In this document: in pieces, positions 33,882 through 42,462 of the stretch
Layout of the letters: each line of letters begins with the position of its first letter
How positions within the stretch are numbered: position 1 is the stretch's first letter
Source: Verrucomicrobiia bacterium DG1235
GTDB lineage: Bacteria; Verrucomicrobiota; Verrucomicrobiia; Opitutales; Opitutaceae
DNA: 64,000 nucleotides
Reading direction: 5' to 3'
Assembly (NCBI GenBank): GCA_000155695.1
Contig: DS990592.1
Span: 62,001 to 126,000, forward strand
The notes under the pieces: model-generated
What the model saw: only the letters and a program-made list of their open reading frames with translations
Databases searched by the model: none
Told to the model about the DNA's origin: nothing
Program-made: the position numbers and the translations under genes

Positions 33882-35156
33882 CTAGATGAGCGAAAGAGCG
33901 GGCGTCTCGAGGAGGATCTTGAGTGCCTGTAGGTATTGAGCTCCGACCGCTCCGTCGACTGCTCGGTGGTCGCAGCTTACGCCGATGGTCATGATTTGGC
34001 CGGGAACGATTTCGCCAGCGTCATTGACGATAGGCTTCGTTTCTGTGGCGCCCACGGAGAGAATGCCCGCGTTTGGCGTGTTGATGATGCCGTAGAAGCT
34101 GGAAATGCCGAACATGCCAAGGTTGGTGACCGTGAATGTGCTGTCGGACATTTCGGCTGGGCTGAGCTTCTTGTTGCGGGCCTTGCCGATGAGTTCCTTG
34201 GCTTCGATGGCGATCTGCTTGAGCGTCTTGCTTTCCGCGTTGCGGATGACGGGGGTGAGAAGTCCGTCTTCGATGGCGACGCCGAACGCGAGGTGTACCG
34301 ATCCGTTTTGGCGAATGGTGGAGCCTCCCCAAGCTCGGTTCATCGCTGGTACGCGGCGAAGGGCTTCGGCGGAGGCCTTGAGAATGAAGTCGTTGACGGT
34401 GAGCTTGATGCCGCCACCGTGCTCGGCCGGTACGTTGGCTAGGTCGGCGTTGATCTTGGCGCGGGTAGCGAGGAGGTTGGCCGCGTTGACTTCGATCTGG
34501 AGATAGAAGTGTGGGGCGTTGACCTTTGACTCGACGAGTCGCTTGGCGATGACGCCGCGCATGGTAGAAACGGGGAGTTCAGCATCTTCCGCGATGGCGA
34601 GGCCTGGGAGGGATACGGATGCTGCTGCAGGAGCTGAAGTGTTTGCGGTCACGGACGAGCCGCCGTTGGCTTTGGCGGCGATGACGTCTTCCTTGATGAT
34701 ACGACCGTTGGGGCCGGTGCCTTTGACTGATGCGAGGTCTATGCCCTCGGCTTTGGCGAGTTTCTTGGCAAGGGGAGAGGCTTTGATGCGATCTGTAGAC
34801 TCTTCGGCAGAGGGTTCAGCGGGAGTCGAAGATGAAGCGGCTGGAGCTGCTTCTTCTTTCTTTTCCTCTTTCGCCTCAGGCTCGGGAGCGGAGCTTGTGG
34901 GGATTTCCACTTCTTCACCGGCTTCGCCGATGGCGGCGATAGGAGCTCCAATGGCTACTTGTTCGCCTGCTTTTGCGATTTGCTTGAGCAGGATGCCATC
35001 GTCGAAGGCTTCCAGTTCCATGGTGGCCTTGTCAGTTTCGATTTCGGCGATGACGTCGCCGGACTCGATGGCGTCGCCTTCGTTTTTGAGCCAGTTAGCG
35101 ACGGTTCCGACAGTCATGGTGTCGGAGAGCTTCGGCATATCTATGAATGTAGCCAT
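33882..35156 (-). CDS. pdhC: Pyruvate dehydrogenase E2, dihydrolipoyl acetyltransferase
   Basis: Core subunit of the pyruvate dehydrogenase complex that passes the acetyl group to CoA. It has 424 residues: one lipoyl domain (residues 1-80, lipoylated Lys in EIETDKATMELE), an Ala/Pro/Glu-rich linker (88-130), the peripheral-subunit-binding domain (about 130-165, RIKASPLAKKLAKAEGIDL and GTGPNGRIIKEDV), and the catalytic domain (about 195-424) with the active-site motif SCDHRAVDGAVGAQYL. It is the third gene of pdhA-pdhB-pdhC. Pyruvate rather than another 2-oxoacid is inferred from the E1 pair type. Confidence 0.93.
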   Translation of the reverse strand: MATFIDMPKLSDTMTVGTVANWLKNEGDAIESGDVIAEIETDKATMELEAFDDGILLKQIAKAGEQVAIGAPIAAIGEAGEEVEIPTSSAPEPEAKEEKKEEAAPAASSSTPAEPSAEESTDRIKASPLAKKLAKAEGIDLASVKGTGPNGRIIKEDVIAAKANGGSSVTANTSAPAAASVSLPGLAIAEDAELPVSTMRGVIAKRLVESKVNAPHFYLQIEVNAANLLATRAKINADLANVPAEHGGGIKLTVNDFILKASAEALRRVPAMNRAWGGSTIRQNGSVHLAFGVAIEDGLLTPVIRNAESKTLKQIAIEAKELIGKARNKKLSPAEMSDSTFTVTNLGMFGISSFYGIINTPNAGILSVGATETKPIVNDAGEIVPGQIMTIGVSCDHRAVDGAVGAQYLQALKILLETPALSLI

Positions 35157-35207
35157 GTGGATTTAGAATTTAAGATTTGAAAATTAGAATTAGAGGACGG
35201 TGTCGCC

Positions 35208-36182
35208 TTACATGATGGAGAGAACTTTCTCCACTACGGTGGCCGCTTTAGGGAGCTGTTCTGGCTCAAGGGCTGGGCTGTAGATGGCCGGCGCGTCCAC
35301 GGTGGATACGCGCTGAATGGGTGCGTCGAGGTAGTCGAAGGCCTTGTTTTGGATGGTGTAGGCGATTTGGGCGTCTACGCCGCAGAAGGGGCGGTTTTCT
35401 TCGACGAGCACGGCGCGGTTGGTCTTCTTGACCGACTCGAGAATGGTTTCTTCGTCGAGTGGGCGGATGGAGCGAAGGTCGACGACTTCCGCGTCGATGT
35501 TGTGCTCTTCCTTGAGGACTTGAGCGGCGGTCATGGCGACGGATACGGAAGGCCCGTGGCAGACGATGGTGACGTCTGTGCCTTCGCGCTTGATGTCGGC
35601 CTTGCCGAGCGGGATGACGTACTCTTCTTCGGGCACTTCGCCGGTGGTTCCGTAGAGGAGAGTGGACTCCATGACGTAGACAGGGTCGTTGTCGCGGATA
35701 GCGGACTTCATGAGGCCTTTGGCATCGTAGGGCGTGGCCGGGCAGACGACCTTGAGGCCTGGCATATTGGCGATGAGATTTTCCGGTGTGTGCGAGTGTG
35801 TCGCTCCGACGTTTGTGCCGCCGTTTGCCGGCCCGCGGATGACGATGGGCACGTTGATGAGTCCGCCGGACATGTAGCGTACGCAGCCGGCGTTGTTGAT
35901 CATCTGGTCCCAGGCGACGTAGGCGAAGCTCCAGAACATGAGTTCCATAACGGGGCGGACGCCCAGCATGGAGGCGCCGATGCCCATGCCGATGAAGCCG
36001 GCTTCGGAGATGGGGGCGTCGACGATGCGTTTTGGGCCGTAGCGTTCGAGCAGGCCTTCGGTGACCTTGTAGGCGCCATTGTACTGGGCGACTTCTTCGC
36101 CGATGACGACGACGTTTTCGTCTCGCTCGATTTCTTCGGCGAGGGCGTCTTTGATCGCTTGTCTGTAGGAAATTGTTGGCAT
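35208..36182 (-). CDS. pdhB: Pyruvate dehydrogenase E1 beta subunit
   Basis: Transketolase-like beta chain of the heterotetrameric E1, 324 residues. N-terminal ISYRQAIKDALAEEIERDENVVVIGEEVAQYNGAYKVTEGL is typical; KRIVDAPISEAGFIGMGIGAS and WDQMINNAGCVRYMSGG build the ThDP site, and RGPANGGTNVGATHSHTPE is the phosphorylation-type loop region. The C-terminal domain from about residue 195 binds E2. The start codon lies 25 bp after the pdhA stop. Confidence 0.94.
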   Translation of the reverse strand: MPTISYRQAIKDALAEEIERDENVVVIGEEVAQYNGAYKVTEGLLERYGPKRIVDAPISEAGFIGMGIGASMLGVRPVMELMFWSFAYVAWDQMINNAGCVRYMSGGLINVPIVIRGPANGGTNVGATHSHTPENLIANMPGLKVVCPATPYDAKGLMKSAIRDNDPVYVMESTLLYGTTGEVPEEEYVIPLGKADIKREGTDVTIVCHGPSVSVAMTAAQVLKEEHNIDAEVVDLRSIRPLDEETILESVKKTNRAVLVEENRPFCGVDAQIAYTIQNKAFDYLDAPIQRVSTVDAPAIYSPALEPEQLPKAATVVEKVLSIM

Positions 36183-36206
36183 GTCAGGTGTCCTGATGTC
36201 TGAAAA

Positions 36207-37316
36207 TTAGTCGTTGAAGAAGAGGCGGCCTTCTGAGGCGCGCTGCTCTGGGTTGTCCGCTTCCCAGTAGACGTCTTCGGTAATGGAGGAGGCTTCGGGG
36301 AATGGGCTCTCGTCGGCGAACTTGGCAGCGTCTTCCGCCTCTTTTTTGGCAGCGTCGTCGATGACTTTCATTTCCTCTTCGGACATGATTTTGGAATCGA
36401 GAAGGTAGAGGCGGTAGACGTTTAGCGGATCGTGGTTCTTGCGGTAGTCGTCGATCTCTTCCTTGGTGCGGTACTTCTTGGCGTTCGCGTCTGCGACGGA
36501 GTGACCTTGGTAGCGGTAGGTGTGAATTTCGAGAATGGTAGGCTTGGATTCCTCGTGGGCGCGTTTGATGGCGCGGCCGACTCCTTCGCGAATGGCGAAG
36601 AGGGACTCGCCGTTGATGTTTTCCCAGGCCATGTTGTAGCCTTCGGCGCGAGCGGCGAGGCCTTCCTTGGGGTGGGAGGAGGAGCGCTCCTGGGAGGTGC
36701 CCATGGAGTAGCCATTGTTTTCAATGATGAAGATCGCTGGGAGGTCCCAGAGGGCGGCAATATTGTAGGCTTCGTGAACGGCTCCCTGGTTGATGGCTCC
36801 ATCTCCCATGAAGGCCATGGCGGAGCCTTTCTGTTCCTTATACTTGACGCCGTAGGCGAGTCCGACGCCGAGAGGGATCTGGCCGCCGACGATGCCGTGG
36901 CCGCCCCAGTAGTTCTTATCCGGAGCGAAGTAGTGCATGGAGCCGCCTTTTCCCTTGGAGCAGCCGGTGGCCTTTCCGAGGAGCTCGGCCATGCATTCGT
37001 TCATGTTCATGCCGACTGCGAGGCCGTGGCCGTGGTTGCGGTATGCGGTGATCATGTGGTCGTGTGCGCCCATGAGGGATGCGCAGCCGACCGCGATGGA
37101 TTCCTGACCGATATAGAGGTGGAGGAATCCGCCGATTTTGCCCTGTTGATAGACGCGAAGGGAGCGTTCCTCGAAACGGCGGATACGTACCATTTCGCGG
37201 TAGAAATGGATCAGCTCGTCCTTGGAGAGATCCTTGTTGATAGGCAGTTTCGCTTCTTTCGCCAGATTGGATGTCTCTGGCTTAACGCGTTTCTTTGGCG
37301 TGGTTTTTGCGCTCAC
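36207..37316 (-). CDS. pdhA: Pyruvate dehydrogenase E1 alpha subunit
   Basis: ThDP-dependent alpha chain, which decarboxylates pyruvate. It has about 369 residues from a GTG at 37316 (after AGA-rich spacing; first residues read SAKTTPKKRVKPE). An in-frame ATG at 37403 would add 29 residues with no obvious function. Signatures: YQQGKIGGFLHLYIGQESIAVG, HGHGLAVGM, GCSKGKGGSMH, GHGIVGGQIPLGVGLAYG, and the ThDP motif GDGAINQG...IFIIENNGYSMGT. It is the first gene of pdhABC. The Nudix gene lies upstream on the same strand. Confidence 0.92.
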   Translation of the reverse strand: MSAKTTPKKRVKPETSNLAKEAKLPINKDLSKDELIHFYREMVRIRRFEERSLRVYQQGKIGGFLHLYIGQESIAVGCASLMGAHDHMITAYRNHGHGLAVGMNMNECMAELLGKATGCSKGKGGSMHYFAPDKNYWGGHGIVGGQIPLGVGLAYGVKYKEQKGSAMAFMGDGAINQGAVHEAYNIAALWDLPAIFIIENNGYSMGTSQERSSSHPKEGLAARAEGYNMAWENINGESLFAIREGVGRAIKRAHEESKPTILEIHTYRYQGHSVADANAKKYRTKEEIDDYRKNHDPLNVYRLYLLDSKIMSEEEMKVIDDAAKKEAEDAAKFADESPFPEASSITEDVYWEADNPEQRASEGRLFFND

Positions 37317-37432
37317 TTTTCTGTCTCGTGTTCTCGGATTTTGAGAAGGAAATTCTTTGGAAAACGGGGATTCAAGGAGTTGGCCGCTATGAGACAACAA
37401 CAAAGCTCGTCCGATATGCGGCTAGGGTCACT

Positions 37433-37936
37433 TTACTCGCTGTTCTCGGTTGGGATGAGGCCTTCGATCTCGAATTGCAGCGGTTTTCCGGGAAGGCAGT
37501 CGACTTTGAGGGCGACGAAGCGGTCATGGTATTTGTCGTAAATGTCCCAAAGGCCCTCGCGGTCTGTCTCGGGAATCGCGAGCGTATCGATCTCTTCGCG
37601 GGTGTAGAAGGCGAATTTGCCTTCGTCGATGTCAGCGGGTAGGGCTTCTAGCGGTTTCGAGCATTCGAAGAGGAACATCAGCCAATGGCCCTTTCCTTCG
37701 TAGGCTTTTTCGGCCGCCATGCAGAAGAGGTGCAAATCCTTGTTTTCTAGCTGGATGCCTGTCTCTTCTTCGGCTTCGCGAATAGCGCACTCGAAGGGGG
37801 ACTCGCCTGTTGGCATTTCCAGTTTTCCTCCGATGGGGCTCCAGAGCCCATTGTTTGGCGCTTTGGCTCGCTGGAGCATGAGGAAGCGGCCGGAACGGTC
37901 TTTCAGGAAAATGAGAACGCTGATCTTGTACTGCAT
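37433..37936 (-). CDS. Nudix hydrolase
   Basis: A 167-residue Nudix protein starting at ATG 37936 (MQYKISVLIFLKDRSGRFLMLQRAKAPNNGLWSPIGG). The Nudix box is GKLEMPTGESPFECAIREAEEETGI, with the REAEEETG core intact and two extra residues between the Gly and first Glu compared with the usual spacing. The overall shape resembles MutT/8-oxo-dGTPase-like or ADP-ribose-type enzymes; substrate unknown. It is immediately upstream of pdhA on the same strand and divergent from the pilus-like locus. Confidence 0.87.
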   Translation of the reverse strand: MQYKISVLIFLKDRSGRFLMLQRAKAPNNGLWSPIGGKLEMPTGESPFECAIREAEEETGIQLENKDLHLFCMAAEKAYEGKGHWLMFLFECSKPLEALPADIDEGKFAFYTREEIDTLAIPETDREGLWDIYDKYHDRFVALKVDCLPGKPLQFEIEGLIPTENSE

Positions 37937-38072
37937 GAAGGTCTGGTGCGGGGCGAGTAGGCTAGAGGAAGAGGTGCGGGGCAAGCGGAATTGGCGTCGC
38001 TGGCGGGAGCTTGTTGCCCCGATGACTGGGATTCTCTTGATCCCTGTGGCGATTCGAGAGATAGGCATAGTC

Positions 38073-38660
38073 ATGCTTGGATCTATTCGCTTGTTGCTGG
38101 CTGCTTTTGTTTTCGTTCCTGCTGCATTCGCTCAAGACGCGGAGTTGGAGATTCTCAAGGTGGACTTTGGTCTTGTCGATCAGGCAGGCGCTTCTGATCC
38201 TTGGTTTGAAATAGCTGTTGCGATATCCGTCGAGAGGGGAGATGGGGAAGCTGGGGCAAATCCTCGTTTCGCAGACAATATTGATGTGTCCTTGTCATTG
38301 GCGACGCAGTCGGAGCAGGGGGGTGGCTCGCGATTTGCATTTTATTCGGCGACTGCCGAGTATCCGACGCTTGAAGTCGGGCGTCACATGATTCGGTTTT
38401 ATCTGCCACCAGAGTTAGTGAAGCGTGATCGCGTGCGGGGCGAGCCCTTTGGATTCGAGGCCCAGGTGCGGTCAGGGGAGAGCATCCTCTCTGCCATAGT
38501 TTCGAGAAAGTTGGAGGCGGCGAGCGCTCTTGAATCGTTCCGAGCGCGCATTGCGTCCAGCGCGGAAGAGGGCTTGCTTCGGTTGCAGAACGAGACTCCG
38601 TTTGGGCTGGCAAGTCCTCGCGACACTCCAAATCCAAGGCTTCGGATCCGCCTGGACTAG
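38073..38660 (+). CDS. Amuc_1102-family pilus-like protein
   Basis: A 195-residue exported protein starting at ATG 38073 (MLGSIRLLLAAFVFVPAAFAQ, a clear signal peptide cleaved near residue 21). The mature part is beta-rich: AELEILKVDFGLVDQAGASDPWFEIAVAISVERG, then FADNIDVSLSLATQ and RFAFYSATAEYPTLEVGRHMIRFYLPPELVKRDR. This matches the family named for Akkermansia Amuc_1102. It lies first in the locus in front of the PilM-like gene, as expected for the conserved order (1102, 1101, 1100, 1099, 1098). Its molecular role is unknown; it is associated with the pilus-like machine. Confidence 0.8.
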   Translation: MLGSIRLLLAAFVFVPAAFAQDAELEILKVDFGLVDQAGASDPWFEIAVAISVERGDGEAGANPRFADNIDVSLSLATQSEQGGGSRFAFYSATAEYPTLEVGRHMIRFYLPPELVKRDRVRGEPFGFEAQVRSGESILSAIVSRKLEAASALESFRARIASSAEEGLLRLQNETPFGLASPRDTPNPRLRIRLD

Positions 38661-38812
38661 TTCGATCCCGGTGGCGGGGCTTTTCGCGCGGGTCGGGAGA
38701 AATTCTATAGTCCCTCTGGTGCTTGCACGTAAGTCCCTATTATATAACGGTTTTAGCTTGTAATGCCTACTTGTTAAAAAAGAATGAATGATCCAATTTC
38801 TCCTTTGTTTGT

Positions 38813-40489
38813 ATGTCGAATCCTCACTTTCTAGCGATCAGCCTTGGGGCGAACCATTTGTGTTCGGTTCATCTGAAGATGAACCCGAGTGGTCGCTGTG
38901 AGCTTTTGGATTACCAGGTGGATACGGTGGATTTTTCGTCGCACGACCCATTGCTTTGGCTGAAGGCAACGTCGTCGCACCTTGATTCAGTGGCTCTGCG
39001 GTTTCGGAGTGAAATGCCTGCTGGCTTCTCGATCCCTGGCCATGTAGCGTTGTGCAAGTACCTCAAGATCCCTCAGGTTGCGGTGGGGAAGAGGCAGAAA
39101 ATCGTGGCTTTCGAAGCGAAGCAGAACATCCCGTACCCGATCGAGGAAGTGACTTGGGCGTATGCGGTAGTGGAAGAGGACTCGCTTGATTTTGACGCGG
39201 TGATTGGGGCGACGCGTACTGAGATTGTGGAGACGATCGCCCGCTATAGCAGAGACTCCGAGATCGATTTACGTGGGGTCGAGCCCTCCACAACCGCGCT
39301 GGTAAATGCGTTTCGCTACAACTACGCCGACGAAAAGCGGTGCAGTTTGATTTTATCGATAGGGTCCAAGTCCACGGATCTCGTGTTTGTGGATCGGACT
39401 CGATATCATTCGCGTAACGTGCCTTTCGGCGGTCAATCAATAAGTGGCGAGATTGCGGAGATGCTTGGCGTGACGGTTAGCGAAGCTGAACGTATCAAGA
39501 TTTCGGCTACGCAGGAAGAAGCGCTTCCGAGCGAACAGTATACAGCCTACGAGAATGCAAAGCGCAGCTTCCAAACGCGCTTGAGTACTGAGGTTCTTCG
39601 CACGGCGGCAGTGCTGAAGCGGCAAGGTTTCAGCTTTGAGGCGGAAGTTATTTATTTGGCGGGTGGCGGGTCTTTATTGCCCGGCTTGAGCGAAAAGCTG
39701 GGCGCGAAGCTTAAGCTCCCGGTTGTTCGATTGGATCCATTGCATAAACTAAATGTTTCGGATGAAGTCTTGCGGGAGGAGATCCAGGGGGCGTCGGCGT
39801 TTCTTTCTGACGCGATCGGCATGGGAGTCGGTCGGTTTATGCCGGACGGGGCGACGCTGGATTTGACGCCTCGCAGTCTGGTTTGGCAGCGCAAATTCCG
39901 CCGCCAACAGCCTTTCTATGTATTAGCTGGATTGGTAGCTTGCGCGGCGATTGGTCTCCCAATTTTGAATACGGCACTTGAAATCAAGGCGTATGAGCAG
40001 GAATTGCAGAATTTGGATGTGCAAATTCGTCCTCTTCGGCAGTTGAACCAGGAGATTTTCGATCGAACCGAGCAGATAAAGCAGATCAAGGATGTGATTG
40101 GCAAGGCGTCGACGATCATGGCTTCTCAGTCAGTTTGGTTGGAGGTGTTGAACGATCTTCAATCGCGACTCGTGGAGGTCGAGGATGTGTGGCTGGATAA
40201 TCTTCGTCTTGAACGCCCTGAAATTGCAGCTCCGAGAGGTCGCGGAGTGGCTCGGGTCCAGCAGAATGACTCCCGTACCAAGATCCAGCTCGTTGGCCGA
40301 TTGATTGACGTGTACAATCCGGTTTCGAGCGTCAGCCCCGATTCGTACGAGCGGGTCAAGTCTTTGCTGGAGAGCTTTCGCGCCGCGGATTTTGTTGCGA
40401 CCCTAGAGGACGAGCGTTTCGACTATTCCGTTCCGGGGATTCTGAGATTCGATTTTACATTAATCGTGAAGGAGGACGTTCCGCTTTAG
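38813..40489 (+). CDS. Amuc_1101-family PilM/PilN-like pilus protein
   Basis: A 558-residue protein joining two inner-membrane pilus functions. Residues 1-350 are an actin-like ATPase fold (PilM type): FLAISLGANHLCSVHL, LCKYLKIPQV, FEAKQNIPYPIEEVTWAY, SLILSIGSKSTDLVFVDRTRYHSRNVPFGGQSI and IYLAGGGSLLPGL. Residues about 371-395 are one membrane helix (VLAGLVACAAIGLPILNTALEI), followed by a PilN-like periplasmic coiled coil and domain (about 400-558). In type IV pili PilM and PilN recruit the assembly ATPase and pass signals across the membrane. The gene for the PilO-like (Amuc_1100) protein follows 3 bases after the stop. Confidence 0.88.
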   Translation: MSNPHFLAISLGANHLCSVHLKMNPSGRCELLDYQVDTVDFSSHDPLLWLKATSSHLDSVALRFRSEMPAGFSIPGHVALCKYLKIPQVAVGKRQKIVAFEAKQNIPYPIEEVTWAYAVVEEDSLDFDAVIGATRTEIVETIARYSRDSEIDLRGVEPSTTALVNAFRYNYADEKRCSLILSIGSKSTDLVFVDRTRYHSRNVPFGGQSISGEIAEMLGVTVSEAERIKISATQEEALPSEQYTAYENAKRSFQTRLSTEVLRTAAVLKRQGFSFEAEVIYLAGGGSLLPGLSEKLGAKLKLPVVRLDPLHKLNVSDEVLREEIQGASAFLSDAIGMGVGRFMPDGATLDLTPRSLVWQRKFRRQQPFYVLAGLVACAAIGLPILNTALEIKAYEQELQNLDVQIRPLRQLNQEIFDRTEQIKQIKDVIGKASTIMASQSVWLEVLNDLQSRLVEVEDVWLDNLRLERPEIAAPRGRGVARVQQNDSRTKIQLVGRLIDVYNPVSSVSPDSYERVKSLLESFRAADFVATLEDERFDYSVPGILRFDFTLIVKEDVPL

Positions 40490-40492
40490 ATT

Positions 40493-41101
40493 ATGGTTTT
40501 CTACCGCCAGAATCCGTTCTTCTACACCTTGCTGCTTGTGCTCTTCGCCGCTAGCATCGTGGGGATTTGGTATTTGACGAAACTGAGCAGCGAGCTTTCG
40601 GCTCTGACGTCTTCCTACGAGACGAAGTCCTCGCAGTATGACCGTTACCTTGCAGCGAGGCCGTCGCCGACGCGTTCCAATCTCGAGGCTATTGAAGATA
40701 ACTATCGGGAATTGTACTCTGTTTATGAAAAGGCGATGGGTACCCTTAATTTGAATACGTTCGACCAGGCGGCGTTTTTCGGGGAGACACCGGTTTCGAG
40801 AGCGGACTGGTCCTTCGAATTGCACAAGTTTAAGGAGAACGCCCGCTACGCGGCTTTGAGTAATTCGATCGAGCTACCGACGGTGGTGGAGTTTGGATTT
40901 GAGGACTACGCGAACGGGGGGCCGCCTCCCGAAAACATGGAGGAGGTTCACCAGCAGATTGTTGTGATGTCGTCGCTTCTGGAGACCCTTTTCGATTCGG
41001 GAGTTCAGTCGTTTGTGAAAATCCAGCGAGGAGTGAAACCGGACGGGTCAAGAACTGCGGTTGGTAGTCGTCGGCCCGTGAATCAGTTGTATAGCGACTG
41101 A
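40493..41101 (+). CDS. Amuc_1100-family PilO-like protein, N-terminal half (ends at in-frame UGA)
   Basis: The first 202 residues of what appears to be a PilO-like inner-membrane protein of the Amuc_1100 type: a short cytoplasmic start, one membrane helix (about 9-30: FYTLLLVLFAASIVGIWYL), a coiled coil (about 32-80) and the first alpha/beta domain (about 85-200: YEKAMGTLNLNTFDQAAFFGE, RADWSFELHKF, MSSLLETLFDSGVQSFVKI). It stops at UGA 41099-41101. The next reading frame (41111-41482) is in the same frame and encodes what looks like the second domain of the protein, so the original gene seems split by a stop codon. Confidence 0.7.
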   Translation: MVFYRQNPFFYTLLLVLFAASIVGIWYLTKLSSELSALTSSYETKSSQYDRYLAARPSPTRSNLEAIEDNYRELYSVYEKAMGTLNLNTFDQAAFFGETPVSRADWSFELHKFKENARYAALSNSIELPTVVEFGFEDYANGGPPPENMEEVHQQIVVMSSLLETLFDSGVQSFVKIQRGVKPDGSRTAVGSRRPVNQLYSD

Positions 41102-41110
41102 GATCAATTC

Positions 41111-41482
41111 GTGGTTAGTCAAGGGCAAAGTATCAGTATTCCGGGTACAATCGACAGTTATGTTTTTCGCCTCGTGTTTCGGGGTCAGTCGATCGCGTTG
41201 AGGGGCTTTCTGAATCGAGTGGCGAACTCGCCCCTGCCGTTTGTCATTCGCGGCGTTGAGGCGGATCTCTCGAGCGAGGGAGGGGAGAAGCTTGGCCTGG
41301 AGTCTATCGCCGATAACCCATTCGTGGGAGAGGAGAAGAATTTTTCTAACCAGGCGGCTGGGGTACCCATCATTTCGGATAACACTTCCTTGTTTGTCGT
41401 CACTGTGGAGTTTTTGCAGCTAGTTGTGGATATTGCTGCGCCCACGCTAGTTGAAAAAGGGGAGGAGGACGAAAGTGCATAG
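41111..41482 (+). CDS. Amuc_1100-family protein, C-terminal half
   Basis: A 123-residue segment starting at GTG 41111, 10 bases after the UGA and in the same frame. It matches the second alpha/beta domain of PilO-like proteins: IDSYVFRLVFRGQSIALRGFLNRVANSPLPFVIRGVEADLSSE, a flexible loop and LFVVTVEFLQLVVDIAAP. The stop overlaps the start of the Amuc_1099-like gene. Possible readings: a separate subunit made by reinitiation, UGA read-through, or a pseudogene fragment. The combined length of the two halves (about 328 codons) is near that of Amuc_1100 (317 residues). Confidence 0.7.
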   Translation: MVSQGQSISIPGTIDSYVFRLVFRGQSIALRGFLNRVANSPLPFVIRGVEADLSSEGGEKLGLESIADNPFVGEEKNFSNQAAGVPIISDNTSLFVVTVEFLQLVVDIAAPTLVEKGEEDESA

Positions 41483-42425
41483 GTTTAAGTTCTCCGAGTT
41501 TTTCGACAAATTGGCGCTGCTTTGCGCGATGCTGCTGTTTGCATGGGTAGGAATTCGAGCGATCATAGAGGTTCGCAAGCTCGATAGCATTGCTGGACAG
41601 GGTCGTCCACTTTTGTCCGAGCTGAAGGTGAACGCTCCGCTTTTCGAGGCGGAGACGCCGAGTATCTCTGATGTTTCCTGGAACCCGGCCAAAAGCCAAA
41701 GTCGGGGGGACGATTGGGTGTTCGACGTTTTCACTCCGCCGGTGATCTACTACGATCCGAATTCTCGGGAATTCGCGGTCACTCCGCCGAGTATGCAAGT
41801 CGTCGATACAGGAGAGAATCAGTGGGCGTCATTTGACGTGGAGCTTCTCGAGGTGCGATTGCGCCCTTACAAGCTCCAGCTCGTAGGTTACGCTGGCGAA
41901 ACGGGAACTTATATCGTCTATTTCGAAAACACGGATACCGGAGCGATCGTTTTGCTCAGGGAAGGGCAGGAAGAATCGGAATTAGGCGTACGCTTGACCT
42001 CGTTTCAAGAGCAGCAAATTGAGATCGTGAATGAAGACGATACGCCGGTCGTGCAGAATGTCGGAGTCGCTCGCATTGCGGATTACGCGAGCGGGCAGGA
42101 GGTGAGTCTCACGAATATGGAGACAAAGATGTTCTCAGATCTTGAAGCCAAAATCCGGCTGCTTCCGGCTGGTATTATTCGGTATGCCCAAATTGGCACG
42201 CGTTTGGAGCTCGAAACCGGAGATTATCTCATCGAAGACTTGTCTGCTCAGCCTCAAGAGGCAATGATCACTAAAATTTCAAAAGATGGAGCTCGCCGTA
42301 TTTCTCGTACCCTCACTCCTGCTGCTCCCTCGGAATTGATGCCTCGCGGCAGTCGTCAAGAAACCTCTCCCCAAAGTCCTTTCGCCATCAGACCCAGATC
42401 CCAGAGTAAAAAGCCGCAAGGCTGA
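41475..42425 (+). CDS. Amuc_1099-family pilus-like protein
   Basis: A 316-residue protein from GTG 41475, chosen because GGGGAGGAGG lies 7-9 bases upstream and the start overlaps the previous stop; a TTG at 41451 would be earlier. Residues about 10-30 form a membrane helix (LALLCAMLLFAWVGIRAII). The periplasmic part has the opening DVSWNPAKSQSRGDDWVFDVFTPPVIYYDP, two beta-rich repeats (YKLQLVGYAGETGTYIVYFENTDTGAIVLLREGQ), and a basic Ser/Pro-rich tail. It matches the Akkermansia Amuc_1099 slot between the PilO-like and secretin genes. PilP-like linker function to the secretin is inferred. Confidence 0.8.
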   Translation: MHRFKFSEFFDKLALLCAMLLFAWVGIRAIIEVRKLDSIAGQGRPLLSELKVNAPLFEAETPSISDVSWNPAKSQSRGDDWVFDVFTPPVIYYDPNSREFAVTPPSMQVVDTGENQWASFDVELLEVRLRPYKLQLVGYAGETGTYIVYFENTDTGAIVLLREGQEESELGVRLTSFQEQQIEIVNEDDTPVVQNVGVARIADYASGQEVSLTNMETKMFSDLEAKIRLLPAGIIRYAQIGTRLELETGDYLIEDLSAQPQEAMITKISKDGARRISRTLTPAAPSELMPRGSRQETSPQSPFAIRPRSQSKKPQG

Positions 42426-42462
42426 CCCTAAGCTCCTCGGTCAATTCAAATCCACCAGCCAC

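Noticed and set aside
41099-41101. UGA as a selenocysteine codon
   Set aside because: There is no sign of a SECIS-type stem after it, and the position is a linker without a redox motif; fission or read-through is simpler.
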